Shown: positions 58,794 to 64,000 of the stretch, piece after piece
Numbering within the stretch: the first letter of the stretch is position 1
Layout of the letters: each line of letters starts with the position of its first letter
NCBI GenBank assembly: GCA_034927285.1
Contig: JAYFQF010000001.1
Span: 108,801-172,800, forward strand
DNA length: 64,000 nt
Source: JAYFQF01 sp034927285
GTDB lineage: Bacteria > Bacillota > Peptococcia > DRI-13 > UBA5745
Direction: 5' to 3'
Program-made: the position numbers and the translations under genes
The notes under the pieces: model-generated
What the model saw: the letters and a program-made list of their open reading frames with translations, nothing else
The model's database searches: none
What the model was told of the DNA's origin: nothing

Positions 58794-59651
58794 ATGAGCA
58801 TTTTGCGGTATGATGTGTTGATTAAAGTTGTGGAACTGGGGAGCCTGTCAAAGGCAGCAGAGCTGCTGGGCTATACGCAGCCCGGCATCAGCCATATACT
58901 GAACGCCCTGGAGGAGGAGTGGGGGGTACAATTGCTGACCCGGGGGCGTTCCGGCGTGCAGTTAACAACAGAAGGTGAATTATTGCTGCCTACCATAAGG
59001 CAGGTATGCAGCGTCCATGGGGACCTGCTCCATCAAGTATCAAAGATCAAAGGGGTGGAGAGCGGAACCGTGCGGCTGGGCACGATCAAAAGCGTATCGG
59101 CCTATTATTTGCCCGGAATTATTAAAGCCTTCAAACAAGCGCATCCGGATATCCGCTTCGAGTTGTTTCATGGCGAAGATCTGGAGAATGAGGAGTGGAT
59201 CGCAGCGGGAAAAGTGGATTGCGGTTTTACTTTATTGCCTACCTTCAAGAAATTGACAAGCATTGATCTTTACGAGGACCAGATGATGGCGATCCTGCCT
59301 GAGGACTATCCTGTGGACAGAGAGGCTTTCCCCATCCGGGATTTTGAGCGGGAGCCCTTCATCTATCATGCCGGCGGCAGGAAAAATGTGGAGAAGCAGT
59401 TTGAAGCCCTGGGAGTAAAGCCAAACATCCAGTTTACGGTAAAGGATGAGTTTTCGGCGATGCAGATGGTGGAGGCCGGCCTGGGAATCAGTCTCTTTTC
59501 CGAGATGTTTTTAAGGAGGACTTCTTATCGGGTTAAGATGCTGCCGCTGGATCCGCCAAATCGGCGGCGCCTTGGCTTGGTATACAACTCCCGGTCCTAC
59601 TTGTCGCATGCCGCTAAAGAGTTTATCGCCTTTATCAAAAATCAAAAATAA
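58794..59651 (+). CDS. LysR-family transcriptional regulator
   Basis: A 285-residue regulator: N-terminal winged HTH (SLSKAAELLGYTQPGISHILNALEEEWGVQLL) and a two-lobed effector domain (GTVRLGTIKSVSAYYLPGIIKAF region). The ATG at 58794 has GAGGG about 6 bases upstream. It is divergent from the orphan binding-protein gene (144-base gap), the classical layout in which LysR proteins control their neighbour. Its 3' end overlaps the recombinase fragment by 10 bases, and the AT-rich region begins exactly there. Confidence 0.92.
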   Translation: MSILRYDVLIKVVELGSLSKAAELLGYTQPGISHILNALEEEWGVQLLTRGRSGVQLTTEGELLLPTIRQVCSVHGDLLHQVSKIKGVESGTVRLGTIKSVSAYYLPGIIKAFKQAHPDIRFELFHGEDLENEEWIAAGKVDCGFTLLPTFKKLTSIDLYEDQMMAILPEDYPVDREAFPIRDFEREPFIYHAGGRKNVEKQFEALGVKPNIQFTVKDEFSAMQMVEAGLGISLFSEMFLRRTSYRVKMLPLDPPNRRRLGLVYNSRSYLSHAAKEFIAFIKNQK

Positions 59652-59896
59652 CGGTTAATAAACTGTGTCTCGGACAGGTTTTCCAGTGCTAGTTGTTCAA
59701 ATGCCTTTTTTAAAAGCTTATCCAAATCTGCAAGACGTCTCTGCACCTTTTCCAGCTCCCTTGGATTAACGGAAAGCTCCTGCTTTAGCTGGCTTTGGTG
59801 CTTATCCATTGCCCGTTGCAGGAATCGCTTGGTATGCGCTTTCGCCTTGGCTGTCACCCGCTGGATTTCAGCCAGCACAATCTGATGCAGAGCCAT
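59642..59896 (-). pseudogene. Fragment of a large serine site-specific recombinase (TnpX/CD1108-like)
   Basis: An 84-codon frame matching the C-terminal coiled region of large serine recombinases of integrative elements: LAEIQRVTAKAKAHTKRFLQ then ELEKVQRRLADLDKLLKKAF and ENLSETQF. Catalytic and DNA-binding domains are absent upstream (a stop is met about 45 bases before), and the last residues run into the end of the LysR gene. Truncated at both ends, so inactive. It marks the left boundary of the AT-rich region and probably the scar of an element insertion or deletion. Confidence 0.75.
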
Positions 59897-59931
59897 GACC
59901 TTGATGGCATGAGGGTAGAATCGCCGCAGTA

Positions 59932-60153
59932 TTAGTCCTCGTCAGATATCTCTACAACCTCAAATCCCTCCTCGTTAATGGCATCACATAAATCGTCCTC
60001 AGTTAATACGCCCCTGCCATATTCTACAATGATTGATTCTTCCTCTAATTTTAACGATACCTTATCCACACCGCTCATGCCCTCTAAAATCCGCGATACG
60101 GCACTGCCCATTGGCATATTATCCATGCCCTCAACAACAATAACCTTTTTCAT
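59932..60153 (-). CDS. HMA-like (copper-chaperone-fold) small protein lacking CxxC
   Basis: A 73-residue protein with the beta-alpha-beta pattern of heavy-metal-associated domains: VIVVEGMDNMPMGSAVSRIL, then GVDKVSLKLEEESIIVEYG and LCDAINEEGFEVVE. The metal-binding MxCxxC is replaced by MDNMPMGS, so copper binding in the usual way is not possible; methionines could still bind weakly. It follows the ACP-like gene by 9 bases and belongs to the HelD operon. Function unknown. Confidence 0.72.
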   Translation of the reverse strand: MKKVIVVEGMDNMPMGSAVSRILEGMSGVDKVSLKLEEESIIVEYGRGVLTEDDLCDAINEEGFEVVEISDED

Positions 60154-60162
60154 ATTTTTCCC

Positions 60163-60396
60163 CTATTCTGCAATCAGCGCATCCACATATTTGACCACAT
60201 CATTCACCGTCCGGAATGTATGGACATCTTCATCATGAATTGTCACTTCAAGACGCTTTTCAATTTCAATCATCAGTTTTGCAATATCAATCGGTTCAAT
60301 ATCGTATTCTGATGTCAGTGGGGTTTTGCCGCTTAAGTCATTTTCGGAAGCACTTATGATCTCGCAGAGCAAAGAAATAATAATATCCAGAGTCAT
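60163..60396 (-). CDS. Acyl-carrier-protein-like protein lacking the phosphopantetheine serine
   Basis: A 77-residue four-helix ACP-like protein. Alignment by eye to ACP gives EYDIEPIDIAKLMIEIEKRLEV then IHDEDVHTFRTVNDVVKYVD, where the usual DSL at the start of helix 2 reads EPI. With proline at the serine position it cannot carry a 4'-phosphopantetheine arm. It overlaps the helicase gene by 4 bases (ATGA). It may be a protein-interaction module rather than an acyl carrier. Function unknown. Confidence 0.75.
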   Translation of the reverse strand: MTLDIIISLLCEIISASENDLSGKTPLTSEYDIEPIDIAKLMIEIEKRLEVTIHDEDVHTFRTVNDVVKYVDALIAE

Positions 60397-62639
60397 ATTC
60401 TGATACCTCCTTGAATAAACGAACTTTTTTCACCTGTATAAAACAGATTGAGGCGGTGCAGAGCACGGGTGCTGGCAATATACAGCAGCTTTTTATCATC
60501 AACTGAATGATAGTGTTCTTTATCCACGCCATAGATTAGAACAGAATCAAACTCCAATCCTTTTGACATAGTGATAGGGATAATAAATGCGCCGGCTGTA
60601 TTCAGGTTTTCACCCGAACGTACCAGATGCAGGCTCAATCTATCTTTTAAACGGCTATAAAGAAATTCTGATTCCTGCGCATCCTTGCATATAATACCGA
60701 TGGATAGATAGCCTTGGTTTTGGCTGTAAATAACTTCTTCGATCATTTTCTCATCAAGCAAATCCATCACGGCAGCATCAATTACCTGTGGCATATCCCC
60801 ACTGCGATTAAAGCTCTCAAAGAGGGTGCTATCGTCCAAAAACTGCATACTAAATGAAAGTATTTCTTTGGTACATCGAAAGCTTTTGTTCATGACCATT
60901 AAGCAAGAGCTGCCCGGTTGCAATATCTTCGTAATTCTCTCATACAGGCTCATATTTTCCTGTTTTTCAATGGTTTGATTGATATCACCTAAAATGGTAT
61001 ACCGTGCATTTGGAAACAATCGCTTTAATATCTCAAAATGGAGATCGTAGTAGTCTTGTGCTTCATCCACTACAACCTGCCGGATGTGCCTGTAGGTATC
61101 ATTTGTACCGATCAATAGCTGCAAATAGGATACCGCCAAAGCATCCTCATTCTGAAGCGTAGATTCTGCGAGCTGTTCCTTTGAGTAAGACAATATTTCT
61201 TCAATGTTGTTTGGCAATTCAGTATCTGCTGAAAGGGAAAGCAATAAGCCCTCCGTGTTTATCAATTTTTTGTAAAGTGCAATCGTATCCAGTTTAATAA
61301 ATTCATCAACTTTTTGAGCGAGAACAGTACTTTCTTCGATAGACAGTTCTCTTGCATATTCTTCCCAATCAAAAGAATGCTCAGGGTCTTCCCTTGCTTG
61401 CCGTAACAGTTTAGGCATCCGATCTTTGCGCATCTCGTGTATTTCGTCAAAAATATGCTGGCGCAGCTGGCCCAGTTTTACTGCCCAACTAATACTGCCG
61501 TTCACTTGTAGCAGGCGATCTTTTAAATACTGACCTGTAAAAACAGTTTTTCCATCATACTCAATATCGGGAAAGACGATATGAGATTTTGGCAGACTAT
61601 CCGCATACCTGTTTAGTATCCTGACAAAGGCTCCGGACATTTTGAATTCCATTGATTGCTTTTTCAGAGCTTTCACAGCAGATGCTGTGCAGGAGATCAG
61701 CATCTCGGTTTGGTGGTAGCGAGACTGAAATGCTGGCTTATCTGGCAAACTACCCGTTACCAAATCATCAAACACAACAGAGCTTACTTCATCCTCACCC
61801 AGCTCCGGCAGTACATTGGAAATATATTGTTCGAACAGTGTATTAGGAGATAGAATGATAATGTCAGATGATTTTAACCGGCTTGAAAGTCCCTGATATT
61901 TGAGGTAAGCTACACGATGCAAAGCAATAGAGGTTTTGCCGCTTCCAGCAATACCCTGTACCATAAGCAAATCGTGAGACACATCCCGGATGGCGATATC
62001 CTGATCTTTTTGGATTGTTTCTACAATGGTTTTCATTTTGCTGGATGTGTTTCCGGAGAGCATTTTGCGTAAAAACTCATCTGCAATCTGAACATCGGCA
62101 TCAAAAAAATACTCAAGGACTCCTTTTTTTATTTCATATTGCCGTTTCAGCCCAATGTCTCCGGCAATGCGGCCACCCGGTGCATCATAATATGCAGCTC
62201 CGGTTTCAAAACGGTAAAACAGACTTGCAATAGGCGAACGCCAATCATAGATGATAATTCTTTTTTCCTGATCATTAAATAATGTTCCTCTGCCAATGTA
62301 GACTTTTTCATGCTGTTGCTTATTCTCCGAACAAAAATCAATCCGGGAAAAATAAGCAGACTGCAATAATCGTTCCAGTAACTGTATCTTTTTTGCACTG
62401 GATTCTATTGCAAAATTATTACTGGCAAGTGGTTGATAAAATTGGCTTAACTGAGCCGCTCCATCAAAATCATCTGCGGAATGGGAAGCATTCTCCCACA
62501 TATCTCGGTTTGTTTCTCTTAAGGCGTCTATGCTTTTGGAGTTGTTTTTTTCAGCCTCCTCCAATTGCTCGTGAATAACATCGAGAATCTGATTGTAATG
62601 AGCAAGTTCAGTATTTAATTCCTGTTCATAGTTTTTCAA
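60393..62639 (-). CDS. HelD-like UvrD/Rep-family helicase
   Basis: A 748-residue SF1 motor. HelD proteins recycle stalled RNA polymerase in Gram-positives. The N-terminal coiled coil (about 1-50) and the HelD signature YIGRGTLFN...IYDWRSPIASLFYR (114-143) are clear, then Walker A GIAGSGKT (229-236), Walker B VVDEAQDY and a C-terminal helicase motif KGLEFDSVLIYG. It is transcribed with the ACP-like and HMA-like genes. The DNA is AT-rich compared with the first 59 kb, and a core HelD would normally sit elsewhere, so this is probably an accessory copy. Confidence 0.9.
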   Translation of the reverse strand: MKNYEQELNTELAHYNQILDVIHEQLEEAEKNNSKSIDALRETNRDMWENASHSADDFDGAAQLSQFYQPLASNNFAIESSAKKIQLLERLLQSAYFSRIDFCSENKQQHEKVYIGRGTLFNDQEKRIIIYDWRSPIASLFYRFETGAAYYDAPGGRIAGDIGLKRQYEIKKGVLEYFFDADVQIADEFLRKMLSGNTSSKMKTIVETIQKDQDIAIRDVSHDLLMVQGIAGSGKTSIALHRVAYLKYQGLSSRLKSSDIIILSPNTLFEQYISNVLPELGEDEVSSVVFDDLVTGSLPDKPAFQSRYHQTEMLISCTASAVKALKKQSMEFKMSGAFVRILNRYADSLPKSHIVFPDIEYDGKTVFTGQYLKDRLLQVNGSISWAVKLGQLRQHIFDEIHEMRKDRMPKLLRQAREDPEHSFDWEEYARELSIEESTVLAQKVDEFIKLDTIALYKKLINTEGLLLSLSADTELPNNIEEILSYSKEQLAESTLQNEDALAVSYLQLLIGTNDTYRHIRQVVVDEAQDYYDLHFEILKRLFPNARYTILGDINQTIEKQENMSLYERITKILQPGSSCLMVMNKSFRCTKEILSFSMQFLDDSTLFESFNRSGDMPQVIDAAVMDLLDEKMIEEVIYSQNQGYLSIGIICKDAQESEFLYSRLKDRLSLHLVRSGENLNTAGAFIIPITMSKGLEFDSVLIYGVDKEHYHSVDDKKLLYIASTRALHRLNLFYTGEKSSFIQGGIRI

Positions 62640-62766
62640 TTAAACCCCTCATTTCGAATGGTGAAATCTAATGTTAGCCCTCATGACAATCGCCTATATT
62701 GTCCGATTATCACGTTGGTTAGCGGGTTCCACCCTATGCAGTATATTTGTTTTTAAACGACTACGC

Positions 62767-63369
62767 CTAATCATCGCTTGCAAGGCATAATCGAAATATA
62801 CGGACGGCTTCATGGGTAATATAGGCCTTTAACTCAGCTTCATTTTGAATTAAACCTCTGCCTAAAAGATAATTTGAAATTTCACCCAAGACATAGCAAT
62901 GGGTATTATGAAGCACTCGTTTGGTCGTATCTGCGTTTGGGTATTGCCCGTAAAGCTCTTTCCATATGTCGGCTATGTGCTGATTCAGCATTTTGTTTGT
63001 CGCTTCTGTCGTTTCAATATCTCTCTGTGGACGGTCGCCATCAATATATTCGTGCCATGCCAGTCGGAACCATCCTTTGTTATCCAGATACATTTCAATA
63101 AAGGCTTCAAAAAAATAGGAAAGGCGCATTTCTGCGGTATTTGCTATATTCAGCTTTTTCGTGAGCATTTCCATAAATATCTCTTGTATGGCAGCGTGTG
63201 TCTCCCATAGCAAATCATTATACGAGGGGAAATAATTGTATAAGTTTGTATGGGCGCATCCTAATTTCCGGGCTATTTCTCGAAGATTAAGACCTCGCAG
63301 ATCACTCTTATTTCGCATAAGCTCAAGAGCCGTTTCAACAATTTGCTCTTTGGTTATATTCTTTTTCAC
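62767..63369 (-). CDS. TetR/AcrR-family transcriptional regulator
   Basis: A 200-residue repressor: HTH GLNLREIARKLGCAHTNLYNYFPSYNDLLW near the N-terminus and a helical ligand domain. The GTG at 63369 has GGAGGTG 9 bases upstream; the longer frame to 63585 runs through the operator-like palindrome and is not protein-like. A 38-bp near-perfect palindrome (63383-63420) directly upstream of the ribosome site suggests autorepression. It is upstream of the HelD operon on the same strand (127-base gap) but may be separately transcribed. Confidence 0.9.
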   Translation of the reverse strand: MKKNITKEQIVETALELMRNKSDLRGLNLREIARKLGCAHTNLYNYFPSYNDLLWETHAAIQEIFMEMLTKKLNIANTAEMRLSYFFEAFIEMYLDNKGWFRLAWHEYIDGDRPQRDIETTEATNKMLNQHIADIWKELYGQYPNADTTKRVLHNTHCYVLGEISNYLLGRGLIQNEAELKAYITHEAVRIFRLCLASDD

Positions 63370-63382
63370 ATTACACCTCCAG

Positions 63383-63420
63383 CTTACATTACCAACGGTA
63401 ATTACCGATGGTAATGTAAG
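63383..63420. promoter_or_regulatory. 38-bp near-perfect palindrome, probable TetR operator
   Basis: CTTACATTACCAACGGTAA and TTACCGATGGTAATGTAAG are reverse complements except for one position. It lies 14 bases upstream of the TetR start codon, over the probable promoter. TetR dimers bind such palindromes; assignment is by position. Confidence 0.8.
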
Positions 63421-63628
63421 CGTACTCCTCTCATTTCTTTTTGTCAACACAATTGCATTCAAAAGCGAGGTGTAGTAACCGAATATTGGCTGCCACACCT
63501 CGCCTGGTATGTTGATTATTCTATCTGCCGTCAATTTCAATGTGGGGATATAATTACCCATCAATTTCCGTGTATTCAATTTCAAACCTTGCCATAAAGA
63601 AAATCCTCCAATAAAGATTATTTACAAT
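63421..63628. other. Intergenic region before the TetR gene (208 bases)
   Basis: AT-rich; contains two short phrases TCAATTTCAATG (63532) and TCAATTTCCGTG (63562) and a stretch ATTGCATTCAAAAGC. I see no gene or clear terminator. It lies between the TetR operator and the stop of the partial gene at 63629. Confidence 0.35.
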
Positions 63629-64000
63629 TCATCGGTAATCGTTTGGCAGTTGGCTAAACAATTGTGATTTTGTAAACATCCTTATTGGAGAATTGCTATC
63701 GTAAGTGGTATCTTTTTCGGCAGAAGAAGCCGGTGCAAGGCAGAAGGCTTTTAATCCTTCATTCAGTTTTGCCTGTATCTCATCGTTCCCTAAGCCGCCC
63801 ACCTCCACATAACGTGCCTGTGTGGCAGCGTCACCGTAGTTTTCAAGCGCTTTAGTGTCAAAGGATACATTGGCGAAAGAGCTTTCCGCAGCGGTGGGTT
63901 CCTCTTTTTCTCTGCCGACACTTGCGGCAATATCGGTCACGGAGCCGTCCTCCTCATACTGATACAGCCCGGCCGTGGTCTTTTCTCCGGTGGTGATGAC
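63629..64000 (-). CDS. RsiV/DUF3298-like protein, 5' end beyond window
   Basis: The frame stays open to the last base of the window, giving at least 123 residues. Visible parts include ARYVEVGGLGNDEIQAKLNE and GLKAFCLAPAS, which resemble the extracellular DUF3298/DUF4163 domain of RsiV-type anti-sigma factors (YPQVxGL and INxxL motifs). The C-terminal end (SPIRMFTKSQLFSQLPNDYR) is short for that family, so the gene may be truncated or fused. Identification is tentative. Confidence 0.45.
   Translation of the reverse strand, partial: VITTGEKTTAGLYQYEEDGSVTDIAASVGREKEEPTAAESSFANVSFDTKALENYGDAATQARYVEVGGLGNDEIQAKLNEGLKAFCLAPASSAEKDTTYDSNSPIRMFTKSQLFSQLPNDYR

Noticed and set aside
61652..62578. 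Several plus-strand frames of 64-98 codons opposite the helicase gene
   Set aside because: All are antisense to a well-supported helicase and share no recognisable motif.
1..64000. tRNA or rRNA genes
   Set aside because: No cloverleaf with TTCGANTC-type loops or rRNA signature stretches were noticed on reading; a tRNA scan would settle this.

Overview
The window looks like one contiguous stretch of a spore-forming, anaerobic member of the Clostridia (Firmicutes). The evidence is an alpha/beta-type small acid-soluble spore protein, a leucine-type T-box leader before leuB, strong purine-rich Shine-Dalgarno sites, a Gram-positive-style Pho box, and oxygen-sensitive chemistry throughout (nitrogenase-like, corrinoid, radical SAM, dehydratase-activase). 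No tRNA, rRNA or CRISPR array was seen. Genus cannot be assigned from sequence alone. Most of the window is visibly GC-rich; 27290-28330 and 59640-64000 are visibly AT-rich and probably acquired.

Region 1 (1-8091, + strand) is the most unusual. A BMP-type nucleoside/sugar ABC importer (ATPase cut by the window edge, plus two permeases) runs with overlaps or gaps of a few bases into a pseudouridine-glycosidase-like protein (PsuG family), a NifH-like reductase, a 40-residue small ORF, a PfkB sugar kinase and a NifD/NifK-like pair. The layout suggests uptake, phosphorylation and C-C glycosidic chemistry on a nucleoside-like compound, tied to an ATP-driven nitrogenase-like reductase. I know of no described system with this gene set.

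Region 2 (8239-18162) is a corrinoid methyltransferase locus: CobW-type GTPase, 2Fe-2S/ASKHA corrinoid reactivase, MetH-activation-like protein and a PocR/AraC regulator on the minus strand. Two corrinoid proteins, a non-pyrrolysine MttB homologue, a small membrane protein and a sodium:solute symporter follow on the plus strand. It probably imports and demethylates a methylated amine or betaine. Region 3 (18319-21704) has a small DUF6176-like protein and a three-gene 2-hydroxyacyl-CoA dehydratase/activase-type operon.

Region 4 (22094-27198) has the spore protein, a sigma-54 activator, and a symporter plus enolase-superfamily operon behind a sigma-54 promoter with a palindromic upstream site. 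Region 5 (27290-30455) holds an AT-rich TetR/membrane-protein pair and a B12-binding radical SAM protein. Region 6 (30592-37848) is a complete pstSCAB-phoU-phoP/R-type operon behind a Pho box. Region 7 (38225-51726) is mixed housekeeping: DapA-family lyase, CFA synthase, AmmeMemoRadiSam pair, MBL hydrolase, MATE exporter, HPRT, T-box/leuB, a dicarboxylate-type transporter, and a decayed gene at 44716.

Region 8 (51933-59651) holds signalling genes (MalT-like LuxR, CheY-like, degenerate GGDEF/HD-GYP), a truncated esterase and a LysR/substrate-binding-protein divergon. Region 9 (59642-64000) is AT-rich. It begins with a site-specific recombinase fragment, then an operon of a HelD-like helicase with an ACP-like protein lacking its serine and an HMA-like protein lacking its CxxC, then a TetR gene with a 38-bp operator-like palindrome, and a partial RsiV-like gene cut by the window edge.
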